This document shows positions 16,765 through 25,016 of a DNA stretch of 64,000 nucleotides, in pieces; within the stretch, counting starts at the first letter, position 1, and the number at the start of each line of letters is the position of its first letter. A program made the translations under genes and the position numbers. This stretch comes from Salipiger bermudensis (GTDB taxonomy: Bacteria; Pseudomonadota; Alphaproteobacteria; Rhodobacterales; Rhodobacteraceae): positions 50,433-114,432 of the forward strand of contig NZ_JAHVIA010000011.1 in assembly GCF_019801965.1 (NCBI RefSeq). Reading direction: 5' to 3'. The notes beneath the pieces are model-generated. The model saw only the letters and a list, made by a program, of their open reading frames with translations. It was not told the DNA's origin and did no database searches.

Positions 16765-17832
16765 TCACTCGCCGAAGCCGACGAAGCGGCGCGCCTTCAT
16801 GCCGTCGGTGAGGTCGCTGACCCCGGCGACGACGATCTCGTCGCCCGACTGCAGCCCGTCGATCACCGCGACGCCGCCGTCATCGGTCGGCTCGACGGTG
16901 ACGGGCAACCGGGTGAGCGTGCCCTCGGCCGCGCCCTTGGGATCGAAGCGGAACACGAAGGTCGAGCCGTCCGAGGCGATCTGCACCGCCGCTGCGGGGA
17001 TCTCGATGCGCGGCACGCCGCGGCTCAGCTTCGCGATCACCGTCACCGAGGAGCCGGGCAACACGTCGAGCCCCTCGGGCGGGGCCATGCCGAAGGTGGC
17101 GCGGTAGGTCTGGCCGATTGCCGAGGTCTCGGCGTTGAGCTCACGCACGGTCATCTCGTAGGTCTCGGGCGAGGACGGGAAGCGTGCCAGCACGCTGACG
17201 TCGTCGGCCACGTCGGCCTTCTGGATCAGCACCTCTGGCACGTCGATCTCGACCCGGATTTCCGACATGTCGTGCAACCGCACCACCGGGGTGCCGGCGG
17301 AGATCGTGGTATAGTTCTCGACGCTGCGCGAGGCGACCAGCGCGTCGAACGGGGCATAGAGCGTGGCATCGTCGAGCGCGATCTGGGCGTTGTCGACGGC
17401 GATCCGGGTCAGGCCGGCCTGGGTCTGGGCATCGTCGAGCGTCGTCTCGCTCACCGTGCCGCCGCGCAGCCTGTCGAGGCGGTCGAGATTGCGATCGGCC
17501 TGCTCCTTCTGCAGCTGCGCCTGATCGAGAGAGAGCTCGAAGGGCCGCAGGTCGAGCTGCGCGATCAGCGCGCCTTCCTCGATGGAGCTGCCCTCGACCA
17601 CAGGGAAGCGCTCGATCTGGCCGCCGACCTGAAAGGCGAGGTCGACGGTGCGCCGCGCCACCACCTTGCCGAAGAACTGGCGGGTGAGCTCCTGCGCACC
17701 GGCCTCGACCACGGCGAGCTTCACCGGGCGCAGCGAGGGTTGCGGCTCGGTCTGGGCGAGCGACGCCTGCGACGCGGCGAGGCTTATCGCCACCGCGGCG
17801 GCGGCGAGGGGGAACCGGGAGAAAATGGTCAT
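16765..17832 (-). CDS. RND efflux periplasmic adaptor (HlyD/AcrA family)
   Basis: This 355-residue protein bridges the RND permease and an outer-membrane channel. It begins with a signal peptide (AAAVAISLAASQASLAQ), then has a split lipoyl domain (FQVGGQIERFPVVEGSSIEEGALIAQLD and, later, LYAPFDALVASRSVENYTTI), an intervening coiled-coil hairpin (about 95-160) and the beta-barrel and membrane-proximal domains. There is no lipobox cysteine at the signal-peptide end, so it is likely soluble or held by the pump. The start overlaps the MarR stop by four bases, so the two are translationally coupled. Confidence 0.9.
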   Translation of the reverse strand: MTIFSRFPLAAAAVAISLAASQASLAQTEPQPSLRPVKLAVVEAGAQELTRQFFGKVVARRTVDLAFQVGGQIERFPVVEGSSIEEGALIAQLDLRPFELSLDQAQLQKEQADRNLDRLDRLRGGTVSETTLDDAQTQAGLTRIAVDNAQIALDDATLYAPFDALVASRSVENYTTISAGTPVVRLHDMSEIRVEIDVPEVLIQKADVADDVSVLARFPSSPETYEMTVRELNAETSAIGQTYRATFGMAPPEGLDVLPGSSVTVIAKLSRGVPRIEIPAAAVQIASDGSTFVFRFDPKGAAEGTLTRLPVTVEPTDDGGVAVIDGLQSGDEIVVAGVSDLTDGMKARRFVGFGE

Positions 17833-18314
17833 AGGGTGAATCCCTTCGGCAGTCCGTTCTGCAGGATACGTTCGGCCACGCGGTCCATCAGCGTGGCGAG
17901 CTGGGTCATTTCGTCGGGGGTCAGGCCGGAGAGCTCGCGGAATTGCGCCACGACGCGCTCGATCAGGTCGCTTCGGGCCGCCTGCCCGGTCTCGGTCAGG
18001 CGCAGCTGCCAGGCGCGGCGATCGTCCGGGTCGCGTTCGCGCAGCACCATCGCCTTGGCCTCGAGCTGGTCGGCCACCGCCGTCACCGTCGAGGGCTGGG
18101 TGTTCAGGTCTTCGGCGAGCTGCCCCATCCGGCGCGGCACCCCGAGATGCAGCATCAGCTTGCGCTCGGGCTTGGTCAGCGCGCTGGCCACCTGGCAGTG
18201 GTCCATCTGCTCGTCGAGCGCATGCGAGAGCACGAAATGGCCAAACAGGATGCGCAGCTCCTGCGGGAGCTGGCCTCCGGACGGGTCGAGAAGGCGGTCT
18301 GCGAGAGTCGGCAC
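17829..18314 (-). CDS. MarR family regulator of the RND operon
   Basis: This protein of about 161 residues has the MarR winged helix: RRMGQLAEDLNTQPSTVTAV as the helix-turn-helix, then LEAKAMVLRERDPDDRRAWQLRLT as the wing with the typical DDRR motif. It leads the operon with the adaptor and permease and presumably represses it until a substrate binds. I chose GTG 18314, preceded by AGGGG, over an ATG at 18365, because the latter would place both palindromic operators (18344-18375) inside the coding sequence. Confidence 0.88.
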   Translation of the reverse strand: MPTLADRLLDPSGGQLPQELRILFGHFVLSHALDEQMDHCQVASALTKPERKLMLHLGVPRRMGQLAEDLNTQPSTVTAVADQLEAKAMVLRERDPDDRRAWQLRLTETGQAARSDLIERVVAQFRELSGLTPDEMTQLATLMDRVAERILQNGLPKGFTL

Positions 18315-18343
18315 GGGCGGTCCCCTTTCGGGAGGCGATTTAC

Positions 18344-18375
18344 TTCGACAATCGAAACATTTCAAGTCTCGAAAT
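18344..18375. promoter_or_regulatory. Two adjacent palindromes, likely MarR operators
   Basis: TTCGA-CAA-TCGAA (18344-18356) is a perfect palindrome. Seventeen bases downstream, centre to centre, lies ATTTCAAGTCTCGAAAT (18359-18375), a near-perfect one. Both contain the TCGAA core, sit 30-60 bp before the MarR gene start, and suit autorepression by MarR dimers. Confidence 0.6.
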
Positions 18376-18568
18376 ATTATCTGAATGAAGCTGTTTCAGG
18401 AAGGAGCGCTTTCGAGAAGGCAGGCAGGGCCGCCGCGCGCCGGCAGAACCGTTGCGCGTCGAGATTGCGCCGGGCGGCGCAATGTCATGCTCTGTGTCTT
18501 GCGCGACGAAACAATCGAAGGGGAACGAGTCCGCCGAGCGGCGCAGGGACTAAGCGGATCCGCGGCGC

Positions 18569-18652
18569 TCAGATCAGCGGCACGAAGGGCACCCCGCAGG
18601 CCGCGAGGCCGAGGGTGGCAACGATCATCAGGATGAGGGTTGCGGGTTTCAT
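18569..18652 (-). CDS. Very small lipoprotein (27 residues)
   Basis: A short frame preceded by a strong ribosome-binding site (AAGGAG, eight bases before ATG 18652) encodes MKPATLILMIVATLGLAAC followed by GVPFVPLI. It has a charged start, a hydrophobic stretch and a lipobox (LGLAAC), so the mature lipoprotein would be only nine residues starting at Cys19. Similar tiny lipoproteins are common in Rhodobacteraceae and often missed. Function unknown. It lies between the MarR gene and motE and belongs to neither operon. Confidence 0.65.
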   Translation of the reverse strand: MKPATLILMIVATLGLAACGVPFVPLI

Positions 18653-18791
18653 GCTCGGTCTCCTTACCATCGCCCCGCCCTGCCGGCGCGGTCGTTCATT
18701 GCAAGGCTAACCGCCCTGCGCCGAAGGGGCCAGCCGGCATGGCCGGCGGCCCCATGGCGTGATGCGGAGAAAGGACAGCCGGTGGCCGGTG

Positions 18792-19409
18792 TCAGAGCTT
18801 GATGTCGTTCAGTCGCTGGTCGCCGGGCAGCTTGGAGCGCTCGAGGATGATCTGCGAGATCGCCCGCGCCCGGACCGGCGTGAGCGCCGCCAGGATCGGT
18901 GCCGCATCGCGCTCGTTCATGGTGCCGAGCACCATGACCGAGACTTCGATGTCGAGATCGTTCATGATCGCCGCCGCATCCTTGGGCTTCATATTGCGAT
19001 AGAGCGCGACGAGCCGGTCGACATCCGCCGTATGCGCCGCCTTCACCTTGTCGAGCAGCGCCTCGAGCTCGGACTTGAGGTCGGCGAGCCGCTGCTGCTC
19101 GATCTCGAGCGTTTCCGCTGTCAGGTCCAGCTCGGCCTCGCGCTTGGCGTGCTGCTCCTTCTGCGCCTCGAGCAGCTCGCGCTCCTGTTGGATCGAGGCC
19201 AGCAGCTCTTCCGGCGCCTCGCAGACCTGCGGCTCGGGCGTCCTGGTCGGCATGTCGGCATCGCTGGCGGCGGCGGAAGCCGCGCTGACGAAGGGCGTGT
19301 TGTCCTCAGTTCCGGCCGAGGAGAAGCCGGGCTCATCCATCAGCGTGACACCGATCTTGGCCACCACCGCGAGGGCGAGGCCGGCGAGAACGAAGGTGAT
19401 CGGACGCAT
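18792..19409 (-). CDS. motE: MotE-like flagellar motility protein with MgtE N-terminal-type domain
   Basis: This 205-residue protein has an N-terminal membrane anchor or signal (ITFVLAGLALAVVAKIGVTLM), a long coiled coil (about 65-125) and a C-terminal MgtE intracellular N domain-like repeat (LVALYRNMKPKDAAAIMNDL, then VLGTMNERDAAPILAAL). This is the architecture of MotE, which in rhizobia is the periplasmic chaperone for the stator-associated protein MotC. It is the last gene of the fliL-fliM-DUF6468-motE operon. A possible client is the exported helical-repeat protein at 36672-38549. Confidence 0.82.
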   Translation of the reverse strand: MRPITFVLAGLALAVVAKIGVTLMDEPGFSSAGTEDNTPFVSAASAAASDADMPTRTPEPQVCEAPEELLASIQQERELLEAQKEQHAKREAELDLTAETLEIEQQRLADLKSELEALLDKVKAAHTADVDRLVALYRNMKPKDAAAIMNDLDIEVSVMVLGTMNERDAAPILAALTPVRARAISQIILERSKLPGDQRLNDIKL

Positions 19410-19415
19410 ACGGGA

Positions 19416-19787
19416 TCAGGCCTCGCGCTGCCGGACGGTTTCGAAGAAGCCGCGTACCAGCTCGGACTTGCCCGAGGCCTTGGTCGCACCGGTCGGGCGC
19501 GCGGGGCGCTCGCGGGTGGTGCGGAAGGAGGGCTCGGCGCGGGTCATTTCAGGCTCACGCTCACGCTCGCGCTGGGGGCGCGCCTTGGGCTCGGCCTGCT
19601 GGCCCAGCGAGCGCAGCACCGAGACCGTGCTTTCGCTGCGGTCGACCGCTTCGGAGAAGTTGCCGATCATCGGCTCCATCTCGCGCAGGACCCGCATCAG
19701 GCTGCGCACGCGCCGATCGACGACCCAAGCATAAGTCAGGGTACCCACAAGCAACACAAGAATAGCGATATCAATCACGAAGGTCAT
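19416..19787 (-). CDS. DUF6468-type flagellar cluster protein
   Basis: A 123-residue protein with one N-terminal transmembrane segment (IDIAILVLLVGTLTYAWVV), a short conserved helical part (RRVRSLMRVLREMEPMIGNF, continuing to about residue 60) and a variable charged tail rich in Arg and Pro. Proteins of this kind are encoded between fliM and motE in many alphaproteobacterial flagellar clusters. The start overlaps the fliM end by 17 bases. Its role is unknown; the topology suggests an inner-membrane partner of the switch or stator. Confidence 0.72.
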   Translation of the reverse strand: MTFVIDIAILVLLVGTLTYAWVVDRRVRSLMRVLREMEPMIGNFSEAVDRSESTVSVLRSLGQQAEPKARPQREREREPEMTRAEPSFRTTRERPARPTGATKASGKSELVRGFFETVRQREA

Positions 19788-20712
19788 CGGGGGAGTCCTT
19801 TTCTTCGTAGAGCTTTTCCGAGAGTTTCAGCGCAATCCGGCCATTCTTGCGATGGCCGACCTCGGCGCGCGCGATTTCCTTGCCGGCACAGCAGAGCGTC
19901 ACCGGGTCGTCGGTCTGGATGCCGAGGTCGAGCACTTGGCCCGGGGCCCAGGCCAGCACGTCGCGCATCGGCAGCACCGCCTGTCCCATCACCGCCGACA
20001 TCGGCACGTTGGTGTGGCCCAGCATGTCGGTCATCTTGAGGCGCCAGCCGCTGTCGCCGCCGAGCTGGCCGCCGGTAAACTGCTGCGACAGGATGTGGCT
20101 GACCTTCTCGAACGCGGTGTTCGGCAGGACGAAGACCATCTCCCCCTCACGGCCCTCGATATCGATGGTCAGCCGTGCCCGCACGCAGGCGCTGGCCGGC
20201 GGCGCCAGCAGCAGCGCCTTGGGGTTGGTCTCGAGATGGCTGATATCGAACGTCACGGGCGTGACCTTGGCGAAGGCGTTCGACAGGTCGCGCAGCACGG
20301 TTGCCGCGAAGTTCTCGCCGATGCGCTTCTCGATACTGGTGAAGTTGCGCGTCTTCTTCTCGCCGGTGGCGACGGTGCGGCCGCCGAAGGTGATCTCGAT
20401 GATGCCGAACAGCAGCTCCGGCGTCATGATCGCGGCGATAGTGCCGTTCCACTCCTCCGCGGTGGTGACCGAGATCAGCGAGGGGTCGGTCTGATCCTTG
20501 AGCGCATCCTGGCAGCTGAGATAGTCGATGCCGCCGAGACTGACCTCGGCCATGGCGCCGAGATAGCTCTTCAGGGTCTGGGCCAGCGACAGCGAGAAGC
20601 GGTCGAACACCACTTCGAGCATCGGCAGGCGGGCGTAGGACAGCCGCGCCCGTTCGACGATCAGCTCCTCGACGGCGCGGGTGTCGGGGGTGAGGGTCCG
20701 TGCCGTGCTCAT
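19771..20712 (-). CDS. fliM: Flagellar motor switch protein FliM
   Basis: This 313-residue protein forms the middle of the C-ring. Residues about 20-210 match the FliM core (ERARLSYARLPMLEVVFDRF at the start, LLFGIIEITFGG, FTSIEKRIGENF) and residues 225-300 the C-terminal SpoA/FliN-like domain (MTDMLGHTNVPMSAVMGQ, then LDLGIQTDDPV). The usual N-terminal peptide LSQxEIDxLL that binds phosphorylated CheY is missing: only about 20 unrelated residues precede the core. The loop after the first FGG is also changed (FGGRT). It is coupled to fliL by a four-base overlap. Confidence 0.93.
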   Translation of the reverse strand: MSTARTLTPDTRAVEELIVERARLSYARLPMLEVVFDRFSLSLAQTLKSYLGAMAEVSLGGIDYLSCQDALKDQTDPSLISVTTAEEWNGTIAAIMTPELLFGIIEITFGGRTVATGEKKTRNFTSIEKRIGENFAATVLRDLSNAFAKVTPVTFDISHLETNPKALLLAPPASACVRARLTIDIEGREGEMVFVLPNTAFEKVSHILSQQFTGGQLGGDSGWRLKMTDMLGHTNVPMSAVMGQAVLPMRDVLAWAPGQVLDLGIQTDDPVTLCCAGKEIARAEVGHRKNGRIALKLSEKLYEEKDSPDDLRD

Positions 20713-21308
20713 TGTACGATCAGGTCCGCGATGAGGAATTCCTGCGGCGCGTCGCTATCCGAGATGGCACGGGCGCGGCGCAGCAGCTCGGATTTGAGCC
20801 GCACCAGCCCGATCGAGCCCTGCAGGTCGTTTTCGTTCAGCTGCCGCAGGTATTCCTGGAAGCTGTCGCGCAGGAAGAGCTTGCGGCTCTCGATGTTCTC
20901 GGCGCCCGAGACGCGTGTGTCATAGGCCAGGGCAAGGTTGAGCTTGAGGAAGCGCGTCGTCTGGCGGCCGGTGGCGGTGGTCGCCGTGATGTTGACGATG
21001 ATCTCCTGGAACGGCGTCACCACGATGTGCTCGCCCGGAAGCCCCGCCGGGGTCGCAGGGGACGCGCCGTGACCATCCCCGCCCGCATCGGCGGCAACGT
21101 CTTCGGCATGATCATCCTCGGCGGCAGCCATCTCGTCTTCCGTGCCACCGCCCAGCCCGACCATCTGCATTGCGCGCTGCGGACCGACCGCCGCGACGAA
21201 GCCGCCCGCAAGGGCCACAACGCACAGCAAAAGCAGCGCCACGATGCGCAGCAGCTTCTTCTTTTTCGGCGTTTCCGCGTCCTGGGAGGTCCCGGTTGAG
21301 TCGGCCAT
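20709..21308 (-). CDS. fliL: Flagellar basal-body protein FliL
   Basis: This 199-residue protein has a short cytoplasmic Lys-rich start (PKKKKLLRIV), a single transmembrane helix (about 20-42), an acidic linker and the periplasmic FliL domain (about 95-199). The domain ends in the characteristic LRDSFQEYLRQLNENDLQGS and the C-terminal FLIADLIVQ. FliL surrounds the stator at the inner membrane. It is first in the fliL-fliM-DUF6468-motE operon, divergent from fliF. A second FliL-like protein is encoded at 41693-42361. Confidence 0.9.
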   Translation of the reverse strand: MADSTGTSQDAETPKKKKLLRIVALLLLCVVALAGGFVAAVGPQRAMQMVGLGGGTEDEMAAAEDDHAEDVAADAGGDGHGASPATPAGLPGEHIVVTPFQEIIVNITATTATGRQTTRFLKLNLALAYDTRVSGAENIESRKLFLRDSFQEYLRQLNENDLQGSIGLVRLKSELLRRARAISDSDAPQEFLIADLIVQ

Positions 21309-21370
21309 CGCCCCTGTTCTTCGAAGTTGTTCTAATCTTGCACCACAATGCGCAGAAAGGCTGCTCTAAG

Positions 21371-21426
21371 CAAGTATAAAAGGTGAGCTAGTTCTTGCCG
21401 GTCAAGAATAATTATGGTTATCCTTG
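21371..21426. promoter_or_regulatory. Divergent fliL/fliF control region with three TATNCTTG elements
   Basis: The spacer between fliL and fliF contains TATACTTG (21371-21378, minus strand), TATTCTTG (21403-21410, minus strand) and TATCCTTG (21419-21426, plus strand). The first two are 32 bp apart, three helical turns. A TTGCCG ... TTATCC pair with a 17-bp spacer could also serve as -35/-10 for fliF. The same 8-bp element occurs in tandem at other flagellar promoters of this window. Confidence 0.5.
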
Positions 21427-21456
21427 GGAAAGACAGGGGAATAGGCAGAACTTCGC

Positions 21457-23139
21457 GTGCAGGGCATCTTAGACAATCTGAAATCGTTGGGCTGGAAGCG
21501 TCTGACGGTCCTTGGCGGGGCCGGCGTGGCGATGGTTTTCGCCATGTTCTTCGGGCTTTCCGCGGTGACGACGCCGGATTATGTGTCGCTCTACCGTGAC
21601 CTCTCTCCCGCAGAGGCGGGGCGCATGGTCGAATCGCTGGAGCAGGCCGGAATTCGCTCGCGCACCGACATGGCGGGCACCGCGGTCAGCGTTCCGGGCG
21701 AGGATATGGCCCGCGCCCGCATGCTGCTGGCTGGTGCCGGGCTTCCCAATGACGGCACCCCGGGCTGGGAAATCTTCGACGAGGCCAGCGGGCTCGGCAT
21801 GAACACCTTCATGCAGCGGGTCAACCGCGCCCGCGCGATGGAAGGCGAGCTGGCCCGCTCGATCCAGACCATCGACGGCGTCGAGGCTGCCCGCGTCCAC
21901 CTCGTCCTGCCCGAGCGCGAGCCGTTCTCGCGCGAACGCCCTCGCCCCTCGGCCTCCGTCATCGTGCGCGGCTCGCGCCAGATCGGCATGCGGCAGGCCC
22001 GCGCCATCCGCTCGCTGGTCGCCTCGGCGGTGCCGGATCTGGCGCCCGCGCAGGTCACCGTGCTCTCGGCCACCGGCGAGACCATCCTTGCCGAAGATGG
22101 CGAGGCCGGCAGCGAAGCCTCGCTGCAATCCGCCCGTGCCCAGATCGAGGACCGGCTCGGCCAGCGCATCGCCCAGATCCTCAGCGCCCGCGTCGGCGCC
22201 GGCAACGCCCGGGTGCAGGTCAGCGTCGATCTCACCACCGAGCGGCAGGTGGTGCGCGAACAGACCTACGACCCCGAGCAGCGCGTGGTGCGCTCGACCG
22301 AGACCCGCGAGGAAACCCGCGAGGACCAGTCGGCCGCGCGTGGCGAGGTCGGCGTTGCCGATGACATTCCCGCGGCGCTGGCGGCCGACGTTCCCGGCGG
22401 CAACCGCAACACTGCCAACAGCACCAACGAGATCGTCAATTACGAGATCGGGGGCACCTCCTCGGAGACGGTGCGCGAGCCCGGCGACATCGAGAAGGTC
22501 TCGGTCGCGGTTCTGGTCAACGGCATCTACAACGTCCAGGACGGCGGCGCGGTGGAATACGAGGAGCGCAGCCAGGAAGAGCTGCAGCGCCTCGAGGCAC
22601 TGGTGCAGAGCGCCATCGGCTTCGACGAGGGGCGCGGCGACAGCGTCGAGGTGGTGAGCCTGCGCTTCATGGATTACTCGATGGATGTCGGCGAGCCGGT
22701 GTCGCGCAGCTTCGCCCAGACCCTGAGCGAGAACACCGGCACCATCCTGCGCGGCGTTTTCGCGCTGGCGTTGGTTGCGGCGGTGCTGGCGCTCGGCGTT
22801 CGTCCGGCTCTGAACCGGGTGTTCGACCAGCCGGCCCTGGCCGATGGCAGCGGTGCCGAACTGCCCGGCCTGCCGCCCACCGGCAACCTGCCTGCCACCA
22901 GCAGCGGCAACACCGCCTCCGCATCGAACGCCGCCGCCGGGAACGAGCAACCGGTCTACCAGACCGGCACGGTGCTCGATCCGCTGCCCCCCGGCGCCGA
23001 CGAGATGGTCGAGCTGGCCGCGGTCCAGGGTGGCGTGCCGCGTGGGCTGATCAACACCGTGAGCGAGCTGATCGAGCGCGAGCCCGAGGGCGCCATCACC
23101 GTGGTCCGCTCGTGGCTGGCTGAAGGACCGAACGCATGA
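21457..23139 (+). CDS. fliF: Flagellar MS-ring protein FliF
   Basis: This 560-residue protein forms the MS ring in the inner membrane. It has transmembrane helices near 20-42 and 425-447, and the YscJ/FliF ring-building domains between (about 45-220: YRDLSPAEAGRMVESLEQAG; MLLAGAGLPNDG; QRVNRARAMEGELARSI). A Ser/Asn/Gly-rich linker precedes the conserved C-terminal tail that binds FliG (GLINTVSELIEREPEGAITVV). The start is a GTG at 21457. It leads the fliF-fliH-fliN-fliP-fliG operon, in which most genes overlap by four bases. Confidence 0.95.
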   Translation: MQGILDNLKSLGWKRLTVLGGAGVAMVFAMFFGLSAVTTPDYVSLYRDLSPAEAGRMVESLEQAGIRSRTDMAGTAVSVPGEDMARARMLLAGAGLPNDGTPGWEIFDEASGLGMNTFMQRVNRARAMEGELARSIQTIDGVEAARVHLVLPEREPFSRERPRPSASVIVRGSRQIGMRQARAIRSLVASAVPDLAPAQVTVLSATGETILAEDGEAGSEASLQSARAQIEDRLGQRIAQILSARVGAGNARVQVSVDLTTERQVVREQTYDPEQRVVRSTETREETREDQSAARGEVGVADDIPAALAADVPGGNRNTANSTNEIVNYEIGGTSSETVREPGDIEKVSVAVLVNGIYNVQDGGAVEYEERSQEELQRLEALVQSAIGFDEGRGDSVEVVSLRFMDYSMDVGEPVSRSFAQTLSENTGTILRGVFALALVAAVLALGVRPALNRVFDQPALADGSGAELPGLPPTGNLPATSSGNTASASNAAAGNEQPVYQTGTVLDPLPPGADEMVELAAVQGGVPRGLINTVSELIEREPEGAITVVRSWLAEGPNA

Positions 23140-23810
23140 GCTTTGTCTTCGACCGCAATTTCGACGCCGAGTTCGATGCCGCGCGCCGCGGCGAGGAGCC
23201 GGTGATCGGCGCGGTGTTCACCCGCGCGCAATTCGAAGAGGCCGTCGCCAATGCCCGGCGCGAAGGCTTCGAGGCCGGCATCGCGCAAGGCCAGACCGAC
23301 ACGCTGCAGGCGACGCAGGCCTCGGCCAGCCAGCGCCAGCTGTCGGCGCTCGAGGCGGTGACCCCGGCCCTGCGCGCGCTGATCGACGATGCCGACCGGC
23401 ACCATGCGACGCTCGAGGCCCAGATGGTGGGCTTCGTGCTCGAGGTGTTCCGGCAGCTCGCCCCCGACGTCTCCGCCGCGCTCGCCAAGGGGCAGGCCGA
23501 GCGCGAGGCGAAAGGCGCCGTGCGCATGGCGCTTGGCTCGGCGGTGCTGCGGATCTGGTTTGCCCCGGAGGCGGTCGAGACCTCGGGCGCCGAGGTGCAG
23601 CACGCGGCGCGGCTTGCCGGGCTTGGCGGGCGCATCGACATCAAGCCGGATCCCGATCTCGGGCCCGGTGACGTGCGTGCCGAGTGGGATCACGGCGTGA
23701 TGGCCTACAGCTTCAAGGAAATCTGCACCCGCATCCTGTCCTCGCTGGGACAGACGCGGGAAGAGATCGAGCAACGCCTCGAACAGGACAGGCAGGAGAG
23801 CAGGACATGA
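23136..23810 (+). CDS. fliH: Flagellar export ATPase regulator FliH
   Basis: This 224-residue protein fits FliH, the stator-like dimer that holds the FliI ATPase at the C-ring. The N-terminal region has a GxxxG-like run (AEFDAARRGEEPVIGAVF; EGFEAGIAQGQ), a long coiled coil covers about 45-110, and the C-terminal domain (FSEI-type, about 115-200) ends with a valine-aspartate-poor region ahead of the tail. The identification relies on operon position between fliF and fliN and on overall form, since FliH diverges quickly. ATGA overlaps on both sides. Confidence 0.75.
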   Translation: MSFVFDRNFDAEFDAARRGEEPVIGAVFTRAQFEEAVANARREGFEAGIAQGQTDTLQATQASASQRQLSALEAVTPALRALIDDADRHHATLEAQMVGFVLEVFRQLAPDVSAALAKGQAEREAKGAVRMALGSAVLRIWFAPEAVETSGAEVQHAARLAGLGGRIDIKPDPDLGPGDVRAEWDHGVMAYSFKEICTRILSSLGQTREEIEQRLEQDRQESRT

Positions 23811-24151
23811 GCGAAGAGCTCGGAGACGACGTACAGGACACCGTGGTGCAGGCCGTGGCCGAGGAGGCTGCCGCCGAGGAAGCCAGCAAGGGCGGCGCCA
23901 ATACCATCGACGCGATGCTCAATGTGGGGCTGAATGTCCAGATCGTTCTGGGCCAGACCCGGATGCCGATCGCACAGCTTCTCAAGCTCAGCCGCGGCTC
24001 GATCATCGAGCTCGACAAGAGCATCGGCCAGCCGGTCGAGGTCGTGATCAACGACCGACTCGTGGCGCGCGGCGATCTGGTGAAGCTCGAGGATGACCGG
24101 CTTGGCGTCTCGCTGATCGAGATCGTCAAGGATTACGTGTCCGAGAAATGA
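23807..24151 (+). CDS. fliN: Flagellar motor switch protein FliN
   Basis: This protein of 114 residues forms the bottom of the C-ring. After an acidic Ala/Glu-rich leader (about 1-35) comes the SpoA domain: LNVGLNVQIVLGQTRMPI, then LLKLSRGSIIELDKSIGQPV and VEVVINDRLVARGDLVKL, all typical of FliN. Start ATG 23807 overlaps the fliH stop and the end overlaps fliP, so its translation is tightly coupled to its neighbours. Confidence 0.94.
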   Translation: MSEELGDDVQDTVVQAVAEEAAAEEASKGGANTIDAMLNVGLNVQIVLGQTRMPIAQLLKLSRGSIIELDKSIGQPVEVVINDRLVARGDLVKLEDDRLGVSLIEIVKDYVSEK

Positions 24152-24996
24152 TCCGGTGCGGCGGCCTCTCCAGAGCGGTCCTTCTCTGCCTGCTGGCAGC
24201 GGGGCTGTGCGGGCTGGCCGCCACGCAAGTGCAGGCACAATCGGCGGGCTCGGACCTCTTGGGCGCCATCGGCGACGCGCTGAGCTCGGCCCCCTCGGGC
24301 TCGGACGAGCGCGCCACGCTCTCGGGCCGCATCATCCAGCTGATCGCTGCGATGACGGTGCTGTCGCTGGCGCCGGGGCTTCTGGTCATCATGACCAGCT
24401 TCACCCGTTTCGTGATCGTGTTCTCGATGCTGCGCTCGGCGCTCGGCTTGAACCAGTCGCCGCCCAACATGGTGCTGACCTCGATGGCGCTGTTCATGAC
24501 CTTCTTCGTCATGCAGCCGGTCTTCGAGGATGCCTGGGAAGGTGGCGTCCAGCCGCTGATGACCAACGCGATCACCGAGGAACAGGCGCTGATGCGGATC
24601 GGCGAGCCGTTCAAGCTGTTCATGTTCGCCAACACGCGCGAGAAGGATCTGGCGCTATTCCGCGATATCGCCGCGCGCAGCGAAGGCAGCCTGCCTCCCG
24701 ACGAGAGCGCGCCCGCGCCACAGAGCGCCGAGGATGTGGGCTGGCGCGAGCTGGTGCCGGCCTTCATGATCTCGGAGCTGCGCCGCGCCTTCTCGATCGG
24801 CTTCCTGATCTACCTGCCGTTTCTCGTCATCGACCTGATCGTCGCCTCGGTGCTGATGAGCGCCGGCATGATGATGCTGCCGCCGGTGCTGATATCGCTG
24901 CCGTTCAAGGTGATCTTTTTCGTCCTCATCGACGGCTGGTACATGCTGGCCGGGTCTCTCATGGAAAGCTATCTCCCGCTGGCTGGCGGCGGGTAG
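24148..24996 (+). CDS. fliP: Flagellar type III export gate protein FliP
   Basis: This 282-residue protein forms the export-gate core with FliQ and FliR. It has a cleavable signal peptide (about 1-30), as FliP usually does, and hallmark sequences LAPGLLVIMTSFTRFVIVFS, LRSALGLNQSPPNMVL, and the C-terminal VPAFMISELRRAFSIGFLIY and DLIVASVLMSAGMMMLPP. There is no fliO gene before it; fliN is followed directly by fliP through a four-base overlap. The other gate genes lie at 58054-63128. Confidence 0.96.
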   Translation: MIRCGGLSRAVLLCLLAAGLCGLAATQVQAQSAGSDLLGAIGDALSSAPSGSDERATLSGRIIQLIAAMTVLSLAPGLLVIMTSFTRFVIVFSMLRSALGLNQSPPNMVLTSMALFMTFFVMQPVFEDAWEGGVQPLMTNAITEEQALMRIGEPFKLFMFANTREKDLALFRDIAARSEGSLPPDESAPAPQSAEDVGWRELVPAFMISELRRAFSIGFLIYLPFLVIDLIVASVLMSAGMMMLPPVLISLPFKVIFFVLIDGWYMLAGSLMESYLPLAGGG

Positions 24997-25016
24997 CGTA
25001 AGGAAGGGTGCAGGCT

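Noticed and set aside
14379..16811. 810-codon open frame opposite the RND permease
   Set aside because: It mirrors the GC-rich RND gene exactly; its product is dominated by His, Arg, Asp and Gly as in antisense frames, and the RND protein is unmistakable.
18385..18636. Arg-rich 83-codon frame near the MarR operators
   Set aside because: No ribosome-binding site or conserved motif; overlaps the better-supported small lipoprotein gene on the other strand.
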